Origin: Centroberyx gerrardi
Lineage: Eukaryota > Chordata > Actinopteri > Beryciformes > Berycidae
Assembly: GCF_048128805.1 (NCBI RefSeq)
Contig: NC_136016.1
Location: 9,731,501-9,795,500 of the forward strand
Direction of reading: 5' to 3'
DNA length: 64,000 nt
The notes beneath the pieces were generated by a model. The model searched no databases and was not told the DNA's origin. It saw only the letters and a list, made by a program, of their open reading frames with translations. The first letter of the stretch is position 1. The number at the start of each line of letters is the position of its first letter. The position numbers and the translations under genes were made by a program. This document shows, in pieces, positions 11,301-23,773 of this stretch.

Positions 11301-12637
11301 CATCAAATACACTGTACGCATTACAAGATGGACACATGAGCAGATTAGTGCAGATTAGTTGTTTTTTCCAACACAAATGCTAAACAGTTGCTTTGGTTGA
11401 ATTCGTCAAACCCGCCTGAAGTCCATCCAGCCTGACCCTTGACCTTCTCCTCCTAGTTCACCATGAAGAGGAGACCCGTCCTCTACATCGTCAACTTCCT
11501 GTTGCCCATCCTGTTCTTCCTGTTTCTGGACTTGGCCTCCTTCCTCCTCTCAGACAGCGGGGGGGAGAAGCTGGGCTTCAAAGTCACCGTGCTGCTTGCT
11601 GTCACGGTGATGCAGCTCATCCTCAACGACATTCTTCCCGCTACGTCCAACAGGATTCCACTTATAGGTAAAGAGCTCCGACTCAGTCGTTCATATGAAC
11701 AGGAACAGTACATACTGATACAGAGAGTATTATTTGTCTGTATTAATGATACTGCTTGCTCTTCACAGCGACCTACTGCATTGGGATTTTTTCTCTGATG
11801 CTGCTGAGTGTCCTGGAGACGATCTTGGTGATGTATCTGATAGGGAAAGACTCTCCATCCCAGGAGAAGGAGGCAGACGCTGGCTGCAGCCTGAGCGAGG
11901 ACTGTGGAGACAAACAGGACAGGGGCAACTCCCATAAATGGGACAGAGGTGAGACCCACTATAACAAAGAAAAAGAGGAACGCTCATATATTGATGTGCC
12001 AGACCACAAAAAGACAGTAATCTTCCAGACAGTTATCAGGTCAATTTGTGCAGAGGCCAAGAGGCCACTCCATTATTTTTATTTCTATCATAATGACTAC
12101 CTTCAGTTATTTTCTGTCACATGCACACTTATAATACATAACGGTGAATCATATTATTTTGAATATGGTATAATCATCCTTATGTCAAACCTATCCTTTC
12201 AGAAGGGAATAAATGGACTCGCTGTTCATGCCTGTGCGATGTGTCTGGTGGCGACACACCGTCCGAACTGCTGTCGGTGGCCAAAGAGGTTAGGACGGGG
12301 TTGCACTTCAATTCTGGTTCACAAAAAGCTCAATGTCAAATGACTGCAATCTTAGCAGGGTCATAATCCACTTCATAAACCTTAATCTACCACATGTCTG
12401 TTGCAGGGTAGTAGCAGCAAACTGACAGGAGAGTCCCATGGCTTGGAAAGTCTCTCCGAGGAGCTGAGGGAGCTGCAGAAAAGCCTGGCTCTGCTCCTCA
12501 GCAGCAAGGAGGAAGGAGGGAAGCCCGGCTACTGGACCAGAGTGGCCAAAAGAATCAACACAGCTTTCTTCATTTTCTATGCCACAGCAGCCACTGTGTT
12601 TTTAGCCATCATCTTTAGAAAATGGAGTCCTGCATAA
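8374..12637 (+). CDS. htr3-like: 5-HT3-like Cys-loop receptor subunit, copy B (intact)
   Basis: Ten exons join in frame to 462 codons: 8374-8410, 9520-9680, 9979-10023, 10264-10373, 10832-11001, 11156-11313, 11457-11667, 11769-11948, 12203-12288 and 12407-12637. The product is a pentameric ligand-gated cation-channel subunit of the plasma membrane. Visible are a short hydrophobic signal peptide, the loop-A motif WKPD (109-112), and the Cys-loop C150-C164 with FPFDTQNC. The pore helices are M1 (about 235-257), M2 (GEKLGFKVTVLL, about 264-285), M3 (about 300-322) and M4 (about 436-456), with a long M3-M4 loop. The length matches 5-HT3 subunits. Residue 171, where 5-HT3A has the loop-B Trp, is Val, so this may be an auxiliary or differently tuned subunit. 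All introns are GT-AG. Orthology to htr3a or htr3b is not resolved. Confidence 0.92.
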
Positions 12638-13760
12638 AGATGTTAGCTAGATAATGAAAAAAGCATGATTTAAAAGCTTTGCAACAGCATTGAACTGAAC
12701 TGAATTACTGTTTATTTATTCTGATGTGACTCAGGGCTGGAACAGTGTTTTTTTTGCATCTTGTTCCACTGGAAGAATTGCACTCTAAAAAGCATAGGTG
12801 CACTGACCTTAGCAACATTGATGAGGAAAAGAGCACATGGCTGTTCAGATATATCACTACACAGGTCTTCAAATCCATGTATACAAAAAGAATTTGGTGA
12901 AGCATATGCAAAAAGAATTGAGTAATTTCTAGGTCTTGAAATGTTGCAGTATGGAAAAAACGGTTCACAGGCATAGCTAATAGGGGCTGGGAAACATGAC
13001 TGTCAGCATAAATCATATAGAACACTGGAAAAAATCTTGAAACCAGTTAAGAAATTAAGGTCTGGAAAAAATATGGGATTTTGAAAGCAAAATTGTTTAG
13101 GAACCTATAGCCTTAATCCTATTTTAGTCTTTCAGTAGTATTGCAAATATACACATCTGTTATTACAGTGAAACAGATCAATTACTTGAAATATCCAATA
13201 TTTTGACACTGACTGTATTGTTAACTTCTAGTATACTGATATCTAGTCCTACATTAATGTGTCTTTAATATGTAATATGCACAATCCTTACATACAAAGG
13301 GCTCCTATTAAAAACATGTAGTCATAAAAATAGCCAAAACATTAAAAATGAAGCATGCTGGTATATATATGCAAATATTCTCACAGGTTCCTTAGATTCC
13401 TGTAGGAACTGTATGAAGTTCCTTTAAGATTGTTGAACTGTTGCAATGCAGTGTTATTAATGGCTTTTGAATTCATAAAAGTTTTTTGTTTGTTTTAAGC
13501 TTTCTTGTTTGTCATTCTCTATGCGCAGCATGATGCTGCGTTGGGGCACTTTATGGAGAATTCATTTTCTTTCCATCCAGCAAATGAAAAACAAACGAAA
13601 GAAAATTGCACATATACATATACATATGCATATAGCCAACATAATGTATTCATTTAATGGAATGAGTGTCCTATGAACTGTTCTACATACTGGCTTGGAT
13701 ATGTATCGGACGCTTTCTGCTGTGGAAATAAAGAATAAAAAAAACTTAAACAATGCCCTC
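12638..13760 (+). other. 3' UTR of receptor copy B (duplicated at copy C)
   Basis: This AT-rich non-coding stretch ends at a polyadenylation signal AATAAA (13727-13732) followed by an A-run. Almost the whole stretch recurs, with small indels, at 27004-28145 behind copy C. That marks both as the same transcribed 3' end and as the product of a duplication. Confidence 0.75.
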
Positions 13761-14032
13761 TTACATTTCCCATCATTTTACTTGATCAAACTTCCTCTCT
13801 AATGAAATTCTTCACTTTGAGAACAAACTTGCTATATGTGCGTTGTTGCTGTACACTGTTAGAAGGGGGATTAAGGAGACACAAGGCAAATTCAGGTCAG
13901 TCAGTCATTTGTGAGATCATACGCTTCGTGAGATGGCCTCCAGAGGATGTCTTTGACTGCGAGATGCAGTGTTTCCCATAGAGGCAAAAAATCAAAAGTT
14001 GGTCAATGTATAGAAATTGATCTAATTTGATC

Positions 14033-14720
14033 TCTAATGTGCCTGATGTGTGCACATCATGTTTGTCATTTGGAGATGCACAGACCAGGCAGGGACATCT
14101 CCCTGCCATTCCCTACAGCTGGCCTTCAGGTCAGTTGATTGTTCCCCAACTCCTATCCTTCCTCCTGAGCCACAGCCAGAAGCTGTTCCAGAAGCCGGAA
14201 GCTTCTCTGCTTCCTCTGCCAGCTCTCTTGTCGCATTCCGCAACTTGTCTCCTGTGATTCCTGTGTCCCTGAGGAGGCGTGTTGTCAATGTACCGACTAA
14301 GCCTCTGCACCCTACCTCGACAGGGCAGATGATGGACGTCCAGCCAGCCTCCCTACACTGTAGCTGCCTGCCGAGGTCAACCCTCATGTTCCACTCCTTG
14401 CCAGAGGAGAGGAGGCGGGTTGGGGCTCTCGGTCTGGCTCCTTCGGCACTCCCTCCCTGCCTGATGAACTGGATGTGGTGCTCTGGTGGTGGTGCCATGC
14501 TTCTGTTCGCATCCTGTCTGCTAACCTCCAACACTTCTGCCAGCTTCTTCAGGACCTGGTCGTGCCGCCATCTATACCGCCCTTGGGACAGCGCGGTCTT
14601 GCAGCCTGACAGCATGTGTTGGAGACTTGCATTGGGGGCGCTGCAGAGGGGACAGCTCTCCTCGTTACCAAACCACTGGTGGAGGTTGCAAGGACAAGGA
14701 AGTGTGATTGATATTCAAGA
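14033..14720 (-). mobile_element. 5'-truncated LINE, C-terminal end
   Basis: On the minus strand the frame reads through a zinc-knuckle-like CPLC...H...C segment (about 14650-14700) into MLSGCKTALSQGRYRWRHDQ. This is the C-terminal tail seen in fish LINEs with a CCHC region after the reverse transcriptase. About 200 codons follow before the stop. The polymerase itself is missing, so it is a dead 5' truncation. R2/NeSL-type is my best guess for the clade, but it is not certain. 13.77-14.03 kb before it holds nothing recognisable. Confidence 0.6.
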
Positions 14721-15179
14721 TAGGAAGATATCCAACTTCTGTAGTTTGATTAGCTATTTATAGCTAGCCTAAAGCTAGCTAGCTGATATTTGCTAGCTAA
14801 GTTTGTAAACATAAATATAATTTGACCATAGGCATATTCCTCCACCACAAGAACATAGCAGAGACATGCATCCCTCCGCTATGTTCTCTTCTATCAATAA
14901 AAAAGCTATTTGGCAAAATTATGTTCTAAAAAAATACGGCCAAACGTCAGTTGAAAATCACAGTAGCGGGATCTGTTGTTGAATCTGTTCACAAACGTGT
15001 TAAATGTCAGTTATCAGGTTATTTCCGTGGCCTCATTCAAATGAATTGGAAGTAACACTACAAACTTGTCCCAGCTGCATCCAATCTTGGTGATTAGTTT
15101 ATATTATGGTTTTCATGGCGGTCAATTGCCAAACAACCCCCATGTTAAAACTAAGTGGAATATTGCTTTAAAGGTGAAT
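14721..15179. other. Non-coding, probable transposon debris
   Basis: No coding frame is present. It contains 'gctagctagct' clusters. Its right edge, 'gtggaatattgctttaaagg' (about 15156-15175), looks like one end of a TTAA-type element. The matching left end is not evident. Confidence 0.3.
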
Positions 15180-15340
15180 TGGCTCAGCTTACCCTGAAAA
15201 AGAAGGAAATAGAGAAAGTCTTAAAGAAGACAAGGAAGAAACACTGTTTGTGTTTAGTAAGCTTCTCTGCAAATTTAAAGAGATCAATGCAGAATTATTG
15301 CCCCTGATAGAAGAGGAAGGAAGAAAAGAGGACCAGTCTA

Positions 15341-15663
15341 CCGTAAATCCTCTAATATTGGCCCAAGCCTTTATTTACCTCAACTGCAGACGGCACCAGG
15401 CCTTTATTGGAAGCAGGCTTATATTAGAGACAGGCCTTTATTTCTAATTCCCTCTGTTTGATAAGTATATTTGCTCATATTTTAGTACGAGCCATATTTG
15501 AGTCCAGCCATATACTAGGTTTTGACCTAGTCTTCTTTCCTTTGTTTTTTTCCCCGGCCTGTATTTGAGGCCGGCCTTTATTTGTTCGTGTCGACCACGG
15601 CCCCGGCCATTATCGGAGACCCGGCTTTTAATTGACTACAGGGCACTATTAGAGGATTTACGG
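15341..15663. mobile_element. MITE with TA target duplication
   Basis: This 323-bp element has inverted ends starting CCGTAAATCCTCTAATA, flanked on both sides by TA (15339-15340 and 15664-15665), as expected of Tc1/mariner-type transposition. The interior carries several copies of 'ggcctttattt'. It has no coding capacity and is inserted in the BEL/Pao fossil. Confidence 0.85.
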
Positions 15664-15798
15664 TAGTTGGTTCAAGCCCAAATGAGCTGAGTTTGAGGAT
15701 TTTGTTCAAGCAACAGATTGGATTTTGAAATTACAAAAAGGTTCTGCTGAAGAAAGCAATGATGACGACGGTATAAAACCCAGTGACAGCGTCTCTGA

Positions 15799-16600
15799 GG
15801 CCCTGTCCACACGTATATGGATATTTTTGAAAACGTAGTATTTTCACTGCATTTTGGCCTCCCATCTACACGAAAACGGCGTTTTAGGTCACTGAAAACA
15901 GAACTTTTGGAAAACGCCTTCCAGGATGGAGATTTTTCTAAACTCGTGTTTTGAAAAATTACACATTTTTGTGTATTCGTGTGGACTGGTGAATCGGAGC
16001 TTTTTGAAAACACTGACATCATGACCTCAACTTGCGGATGGCAATTGTATTGAGTATGCGTCAGGAACCTACAAGCGATGGCGGACCACAAGTTTGTTTA
16101 TATGTAGTCAGTACTGTTAGGTTTGATTACATGTATACAAGTCAACCTAACTGTACTTCTCTTACATCACTCTTCTGCTTGAAATCCACGATCCGCCTCG
16201 CTTTTGAAAAAAGTGGCAGAAACGAAGCGGAGCGCTCAGTTTGTTGCCAGGCAACCAAAGTAGCGCTGAGTTGTCCTCTTGTGAGAAGTGAGCGCGGATC
16301 TTATCCGCTCAAGTTGAACTATTTTCCGCTCACAACCTTATGTGACCGACCACGGCGGAAAAATCCACGCCCTTCCATAGAAAATGATGCATTTGAGCGG
16401 AATCCGCAATGTGAACGCGTTTTAAGTCGTTTTTGTGTTCTCATGTGGATGGAGAGAGGCGTTTTAAATCGTTTTTGTGTTCTCATGTGGATGGAGAGAT
16501 TTTCTAAAACACTGTTGGTGTGGACAGGATTTTTTTGTAAAACTGAGGAGGGAAAAATGCGTTTTCAGAAATATCCATATACGTACGTGTGGACAGGGCC
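15799..16600. mobile_element. hAT-like MITE with GGCCCTGTCCACACG ends
   Basis: Terminal inverted repeats read GGCCCTGTCCACACGTATAT at the left end, with a close inverted match (one extra 'acgt') at the right. The interior contains 'gaaaacg' runs related to the ends and a separate insert-like block around 16150-16410. A 42-bp tandem duplication lies at about 16419-16499. The family type is inferred from the ends. No clear target-site duplication was seen. Confidence 0.75.
16419..16499. repeat. 42-bp tandem duplication inside the MITE
   Basis: Two adjacent copies of a roughly 42-bp unit containing 'gtttttgtgttctcatgtgg' differ by about one base, so the duplication is recent compared with the element. 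Confidence 0.8.
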
Positions 16601-18064
16601 TTCTTCAGCCTGCACTCGTTCTGAGAGTAAGCCAGCATGCTCTATTACTAGCCGTACATCACAGATGTCCACTACAAGCTCTGCACGCTTGAGAATAGAG
16701 GCAGATCGTAAAGCACTGTTAGCATGTGCTGAGTTCCTTAGAAAACAGGCTCTGGAGTGGCCAGCAATCAAAGCAGAGGATAGGAAGGCACTACTTACAT
16801 ATGCCTTGTTCCTATTGGATGTCGGAATACCATGAATGATGTGGAGTTCATGGATGAGATGGATAATCCAAAGAATATGAAGTCTGTTGTTGCAAAACTC
16901 CCCTTTAAAATGAGAGAGCGGAGGAGAACCCAAGGCTTTGAGATCCAGGAATGCTAAGGAAGAAGAGCCAGGTTTTCAGATTTAGTAGACTTCATATAAT
17001 GGCAAGCTAAGGTCACTAATGACCCTGTGTTTTGTGACATCCTGGACGTTGGTTCAGAAGGAAAGGGTAAGCCTAAGATAAGCTCTAAGAAAAGTGGTCA
17101 TAAGGGAAGCAGCTTCGCAGCTAGTGTCTCTCCAGCTGGAGAGCACAATGATAAAACCCTCTTTGAAAGGAAGTACAATCCACTCACACCTGCAGATGCC
17201 TTCCAGAAGCCCTTCTGTCAGAAAAGTCATACTCTGGAGTCTTGTAATGCGATTAAAGAACAGCCACTTCAAGAGAGAATACAGTTTTTGAAGTCAAAGG
17301 GACTTTGGCTGTCAAGGCCATCTGAACAAGGACTGCAAAAAGAGAAAGTCATGTCAAGAATGTGAAGGAAAACATCCAAGCATACTTCATGTGGCAAAGG
17401 AAGGTACTGAAAAAACTAAAAAGAATGAAAACAGCTGTGTGGAAGTCCCCGGTGAAGTCACAAATGCACTCGTGTCCACAGGAAGTGAAACCAGTGGAGA
17501 TATTGGGGCCGGAAACATTGAGCGTATTCTTGCTATTGTTCCTGTAAAGTTCAAATTACAAAAGAAGCGGGAAGGTGGTCACAACCTATGCTTTCATGGA
17601 TTAGGAAAGCACGGCAACATTCTGCACTGAAAAGCTCATGCACCAGCTAAATCTACAAGGGTGGAAAGCCCGGCTATTACTCACCACCATGAGACAGAAA
17701 AAGAAAGTGAGCAGTTATGTTTTGTCTGACCTGGAAGTCTGCAGCCTAGAGGACTACACTGACCTGCCACAGGCATTTACTCAACAGAGCATCCCAGTAA
17801 AGAAAGAAAACTTCTGCAGTAAGACATTAGCAAGTGGGATTAGTTTTATAGTGTTGAATATTCATGATTATGTTAACAGATTGAATATAATGAAACTATT
17901 GGTCAAAAAGTAAGTGTAATAAGTGCATTTTATCAACAGTAGTGAAACCAACCGTGTATCACAGTCTTCATCAGCTAAGCCTTTTAATAGGAATAAGTAG
18001 CATTCCTTGAATCAGAGATTTTTTTGTTTTTTGTTTTTTTGAAGGGGAAGAATATTGTTACACG

Positions 18065-19004
18065 CTAGGTTAGTTCAAGAGGGGTCCAGGTGTAACCTGA
18101 AGAGATGTGTCTTTAGTCTCCGCCGAACGATGGACAATGATTCGGCCGTTCTGACAAAAGGGGGAAGCTCGTTCCACCATTGTGGTGCCAGGGATGAGAA
18201 GAGTCACGACTGGGATGGGCGACTTCTGAGCCCACGTAGTGATGGAGGGGCAAGGCAACCTGAAAGGGTGGAGGAGCGGACAGAATGAGGTGCCTACCAA
18301 TGTCTTAAATTTGATGTGTGCGGACATGGGAAGCCAGTGAAGTGACCGGAAGAGGGGAGTGATGTGAGAGAATTTTGGTTGGTTGAACACCAGACGGGCT
18401 GCAGCATTGTGAATGCCCTGTAAATGTCTGATGGCAGAGGCGGGTAGCCCAGCCAGAAGAGTTGCAGTAGTCCAGGCAGGAGATGACAAGTTCCTCGACC
18501 AGGGGTTGTGCCGCTTCCTCCCTCCCTAAGAAACGGGCGAATTTTGCGGATGTTATAGAGGGAGAACCTACAAGAGCAGGTTGTCGCTGCAATGTAGGCA
18601 GAGCAGGACGGCTGGTTGTCCAGGATCACCCCTAGGTTCTTGGCAGTCTGAGAGGGCAACACAGTGGTGTTGTCAATGGAGATGGAGAGGTCTGTGATTG
18701 GGCAATCTTTCCCTGGGAGAAAGAGTGGCTCCATCTTGTCAAGATTGAGCTTGAGGTGGTGCACAGACATCCAAGCACTGATGTCTTTAAGACATGCGGA
18801 GATGCGGCCATCAATTTGTGTTTCTGAGGTGGGGAAGGAGAGGTAGAGTTGAGTGTCGTCAGCATAACAGTGATAGGAGAAGCCATGAGAGGAGATTACA
18901 TGGCCGAGGGGTTTAGTATACAGAGAGAATAGCATGGGCCCCAGGACTGAGCTCTGAGGGACAGCGGTGTTAAGTGTACAAGGTCTGGACAGAGATCCTC
19001 TCAT
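18065..19004 (-). mobile_element. L2-type LINE, reverse transcriptase 3' half
   Basis: The minus-strand frame contains [20 protein letters not shown], the catalytic [15 protein letters not shown] box, [15 protein letters not shown], and the C-terminal [19 protein letters not shown]...LHWLPM segment. The last part runs in a second frame after frameshifts. It is 5' truncated at about 19004, where a MITE-like sequence begins. It may be the downstream part of the L2 copy whose endonuclease lies at 23774-24560 in the same orientation. Confidence 0.85.
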
Positions 19005-19007
19005 GGG

Positions 19008-19203
19008 CTACGTACACACTGCAACTAAATACGGTTGTCACTCCTCATTGGAGTGCTTAATCCTGTTACGTTCACACACAGTTCGGTTATTAAGAAGAGC
19101 GACAACCGCATTCTACAACCGAACTCACTCCCTGAAAATTCAGGTATTGACAACCGAATTTGAGAGCAGATTCGGTTAGTCCGAGTAGTGTGTACCAGAG
19201 CCG
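19008..19203. mobile_element. Short MITE-like element
   Basis: The ends are imperfectly inverted: 'gggctacgtacacactgc' on the left against 'ggctctggtacacactac' as the reverse complement of the right. The interior is made of inverted copies of 'acaaccgaat'. It is non-coding. 19204-19484 after it is unassigned. Confidence 0.5.
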
Positions 19204-20903
19204 GACTGGACAACTGCTCGTTACGTGACGTAAGGCGCAACACTCGTTACGTTACATAACATTACCAGCGTTATTTTGAAAGAGACCAAGGTAAGTGTTG
19301 TGAGACATTCTCAATTTTTTTATTCAGTCTGTTTCCTCAACATTGCTGTTGTTCCTACCAGTTCTGCGGTCTTGGGCCCAAATGTTGCAGTTAAAAGTAT
19401 CAAGTTCATGCAGTGGAAAAAGAGAATATGACGAGTGGCGATTGTTATGGATAAATTGACGCCTCTGGTTACTGGTATTACTGGTAGTGTTGTAGTCGAG
19501 ACCACCTAAACCGAGACCGAGTCAAGACCAAGACCAGAGCATATCAAGTCCGAGTCAAGACCAAGACTTTGAGGGGGCGAGACCGAGTCAAGACCAAGAC
19601 CGAGGGGGGGCGAGACCGAGTCAAGACCGAGACCAGACCAATGCGAGACCGTTTTCAAGACCATGACTGTAATCATAGTGTTGGCTCAACATTTACACCA
19701 TTCCTCTGTTAAAATTCCCAACGAAAGAAAGCATTATTTAGCAATTTTAGTAAAACACAAATGGATGTACAGAATATACTCAGTGACAGAAGGCAATCCT
19801 TTGATCTGAAACACTGCAATTCCATATCACTGACCTTCAGAAAGGCTCAACACAGTGGGCAGAATGAAACAGAAGTGTAAAAACACCTCACTGCTGCTAA
19901 ATTATGACTCCCCCAAATTGTCACATCAGCCACTGATTGCTAAATTATTCAGTAAGTAATAACCTGTATGATGATACAGTATATGATCTGTATGCGGGAG
20001 TGTGCTGTTAATCAACCGAAGCATGAGTCTATAGTGGTTATATTGAAAAACATATTTATTTGAAATGTAAAGCCTGTTGGCCTGCAGTAGAAAATTTCAA
20101 ATTTTCAAATTTCACAGTGGAAAATAAGTTGACATATGGTGCCTTCAAAAGTAGCAACCAATAACTGCTGTCACAATCAATGTATGAAGAACATATCTAC
20201 ACTTGAAAGGCGAGTCTGTAATGAACCAAAATACAGATATACTAGATTTGATTTTTTTTTTTGACATTTTTCAATATGATGCATGCCAAAAGTGGCGAGG
20301 CAGTATGACTCTAACCTTGGTAATATTACTCTACAGCTGGAAATTATTCTTCACAACAAACATGGCAAAATGGGAAATTAATTTAAATTAGAGTTTGGTT
20401 GCATTTTAGAAACATGAGAGATTGCAACATTCTGTGACCTAAACATGCTCGGTGGGGTCTCATTATAATGCCTCCTCGACTGAAAACCCTCTCCACTGGT
20501 GCTGAGGAGGCAGGGACTGACAGCACCTTCAGTGCCAACATGTGGAGTTGTGGGAATCTGTCGTGGTATTTTTCCCAGAAGACAAGTGCATTGTCAATGT
20601 CAGAGTCCTGGATGACATCAAAGTATTTGCTGATCTGTGTTACAATACTTGAATTCTGGCCTGAGCTACGCTTCTTGTGGGCCTTGTAGCGGGACAGAAG
20701 GCGTGGGCATTTGGCTGGTGGCGAGTCATTGGCTGGATCCACATCAGTGGCCCCTGAGTCAGTTGTATCTCCACTCTCCATGATGTTCTCCACCTCCAAG
20801 ATCAAAGTATCTGAAAAACACAAAAACAAACAAACAAAAAATGGTTACGTTAGATTTAAAGGGTTAGATAGTTCACTTTGCAATGACATGATTACATTAT
20901 ATA

Positions 20904-21381
20904 CACTCACTGGCCAAAATAAGTGGAACACAGTTTTCCATAAAACATAAAGGAGCTGTCAAATGTTTTGTTAAGCAAAACCTGCACCCCCTGTTCTTAA
21001 TCTGATTAAACCAAGTACCATTAAAGTACAATCTTCAGCTAATACGGAAAGTCTTCGGTTGTTGAATGATGATGTTTAAATCAATGAATGATGACCAAAA
21101 TGTTTGCTAGTTCTGTCATAGATTAGCAGGAGAGTATCCTCACTTATTATTGGCAAAAGCAGCATTTGATTCAGAAATTATTTGATAATTATACGATTAC
21201 CAGTCAATTGTCATGCTCATCAAAAAAGCGAGTCACAATCTAAAAGTTGCACATGAATTGGAAGTCAAACATCTTAGATTATCAGATTAAGAACAGTAAG
21301 AGCAGGTTTTGCTTAACAAACATGTGACAGCTCTTATGTTTTATGGAAAACTGGTGTTCCAACTATTTTGGCCAGTGAGTG
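20904..21381. mobile_element. Tc1/mariner-like MITE with about 85-bp inverted repeats
   Basis: Very long inverted ends start CACTCACTGGCCAAAATA and remain nearly identical for about 80 bp. They are flanked by TA on both sides (20902-20903 and 21382-21383). It is non-coding. It is nested inside the hAT element and is therefore younger. Confidence 0.9.
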
Positions 21382-23428
21382 TATGTTATATTTTTTGCAA
21401 AATGGAAAAGATAACTGGATAAAAATGTATACTAACCTGTGAGTGTCTTCTTCAGTTCATTTCTGAACTTCTTCTGTGATGTTGCACTTCCCCCATTGGT
21501 AGCGTCCAGATCCACCCAGCTAAGGCCAAACTGTGGATCCAGCATGGTAGCCAAAAAGTTACTCCAAGGAAAGAGCGTAGCCTGCGATCGGACCAGAGGT
21601 CAGTTGTTAATGACACAGATGATTGGGTCTCTAGCTCCTCCAGAATAGTTTGCTTGACCTGGCTCACCAGCACAGGTATCCGTTTCCCAGAAATTGTTCT
21701 TCTAGAGATTGGTGTGTACTTACTGTCCATAATCCCAAGAAAGTGTCTAAAATGTCCATTGTCCACAATTGACAGAGGCAGACAACACCCAATTATCAAA
21801 TCCTGGATAATGGCTTCATTGATGGCTTGTTGCCTCGGCGAATGTAGACTGTAGACCTGCACATTCTGGGTAAACGATACTATAGTTGGCTGTGTGACAT
21901 CTGTCTCTTGCCCCGCCTTGTACTCCAAGAACCTGAAATACAGGAGGGAAGAATCTATAAGATTTCTGGTAATATGAACAGCAATCACATCAAAAGGGCA
22001 ATTTTATTCATAATGGTGTAAGATGCACAGAAAGCAAAAGTAGCAGAGGTATAAAAATGTATGTAAAATCTGTACCGTATTTAATTGGAACACAATATGG
22101 ACACAATAATACATACACAGCAAGGCTCCTGATACCATCTAACCCACTGGTGCAACTAAGTGTTTCAGATAGTTGCACGAGCATATGATTTGGTAGCACC
22201 ATTTTAATTATCATCTTAAAAAATATTGAATTAATTTCAGTTTTCTTGAGATTATATTTGATAGATCGCTGGATTTTTAAAGTGTCTCATACACTGCGCA
22301 CCTTGAACAGCCAAAGACTGAGTGAGTGAGCGAGGGAGAGAGGAGCTTGCGACTCTCAAAACACACAACACAAGCAAAAGGGCTGTCATCTTTTGACTAG
22401 GTAAAATGTTAAATATTCGATCTGTAACTGTGTATTCAAAATCAAAATTATCACTGCTAAAGTAACGTGCCTTGTATGTATACCAGGTGAAGTAGGGTAG
22501 GGTTAATAAGGAAACTTTTCATAAAAGCGGAGGTGCATTATACGCTCTCCTCTCTTTGTGCATTCAAACCTCTAACGTTAGGTCTCTCGCCCAAGTGAGA
22601 GCGCGGTGAGACATGGCAAAAGGCAGCAATACATGCCTGAAAACTGCCACACCAAATTAAACCACAAGCACACAGAACTTGCCAGAGGAGCGTAATCTAC
22701 CGTTGATAATAAAAATTGACTGGCATTTTATCTATGTGACTTAACATCACTAGAAATCAATGCCTATGTAGTTTTTTGCTGCTATTCTGTCGGCGATCTG
22801 CTTCTGAGCTAAAACGAGACAGCTATTCACCTCTCACCGTTGTCTGTTGTGGATAAAACTATGATTGAATATACATTGGTAATATATATTATATACAATA
22901 TACACATTCGCCGAATCTCTTAGTTATTGGAGTCATGGGGATGCGGGGGAGAGTTGTCATAATGTTAGCTAAGTTAGGTTATTTGCAAGCTAACGTTAAC
23001 TACTAGTGGGATGTAACGTAGCTTCTGACAAAAGAGGGCAAGCGCTGAGAAATTGTTGGTCATGTGTTAAGTTTTTGCTTGTGGTAAACAAAGAAGAGAC
23101 AGGGCACATAATGCTATATAACGTTAATTAATAAATAATAACTACATTAACGTTGTGTTGCTAGCTAGCTTTGCTAGCTTGACACTTACCTTTCCTTATG
23201 TTTTCGTTCAAGATGACGATAAAAGTTGGATGTGGTCCCAGCCGTCTCAGTGAAGGTTACTTTACAGATCTTACATTCTGCTGAGTGTTTTTTCTTACCA
23301 CTTGTTTTGCAAAGAAACTCTTTGTGTTTTGTATAAGCAAATGGTATGATTGACGATTTGGACGACATCTCTGCAGCCATAGATGGCGCACTGCTCTCTC
23401 CCTTGTCTCCTTGTGTTCTCTTCCTTGG

Positions 23429-23457
23429 CACGTGAGGGGGGGGGGGGGGGGGGGGGG
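23429..23457. repeat. Poly-G run (about 27 G)
   Basis: An almost pure G homopolymer lies next to the BED-finger part of the hAT. It could form G-quadruplex structure and is a likely assembly or polymerase-slippage spot. Confidence 0.85.
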
Positions 23458-23773
23458 TGTCAGGGTGGCAGAGCGGTAAAATGTTCAAACTTAAAATAAG
23501 CAAAGTTATTGGTTGCAATTGAAGGGGGGAGTTTTACATCCAATCACAGTAAAAATAAAAAAATAAAAAATCAGACAATACACAGGCAGGTAATGATGTC
23601 ACTGCGGTTGTGGTCTCGATTGGTCTTGAAATAAAATTCCGACTCCTGCTTGTCCGAGACCGAGTCAAGACCGAGTAAAAATGCAGTCGATTCCGAGACG
23701 AGACCGATACCTTCAAAATGTGGTCTCGAGACCGGTCTCGAGACCAAGACCGATCTCGAGTACTACAACACTA

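Larger units (their letters stand above)
15180..17910 (+). mobile_element. BEL/Pao LTR retrotransposon fossil (gag-protease part)
   Basis: This is a broken copy of the 5' half of a BEL/Pao element. It keeps the gag helical region rich in charged residues (ADRKALLACAEFLRKQAL, about 16690-16750), the gag zinc-knuckle region (HTLESC...ERIQFLKSKG, about 17225-17310) and the aspartic-protease region (about 17530-17810). Pol and LTRs are not present here. The frame is interrupted several times, and two unrelated MITEs lie inside it (15341-15663 and 15799-16600), so it is old. The family matches the pol fragment at 2.6-5.9 kb, but whether both come from one insertion cannot be told. Confidence 0.8.
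19485..23773 (-). mobile_element. hAT (ZBED-type) DNA transposon, internally deleted
   Basis: This 4.3-kb element has TAGTGTTGTAGT terminal inverted repeats and subterminal arrays of GAGACC/GGTCTC at both ends. On the minus strand it encodes a BED zinc finger (about 23186-23400, CKICKVTF...FYRHLERKH). Next comes the middle region ending in SVSLTTDLWSDRRLRSFLGV (about 21490-21900). Last is the hAT C-terminal dimerisation domain VPASSAPVERVFSRGGIIM (about 20440-20520). The segment that should hold most of the catalytic core is missing between them. A Tc1-like MITE (20904-21381) sits in that gap. It is therefore non-autonomous. No exact 8-bp target duplication was seen. Confidence 0.88.

Noticed and set aside
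14050-14763. 237-codon plus-strand open frame
   Set aside because: It is the complementary shadow of a recognisable LINE C-terminus on the minus strand.
2560-17910. Treating the two BEL/Pao fossils as halves of one element
   Set aside because: They lie on opposite sides of two receptor genes and in an order that does not demand a single insertion. Both are old and broken, so they are kept as separate remnants.
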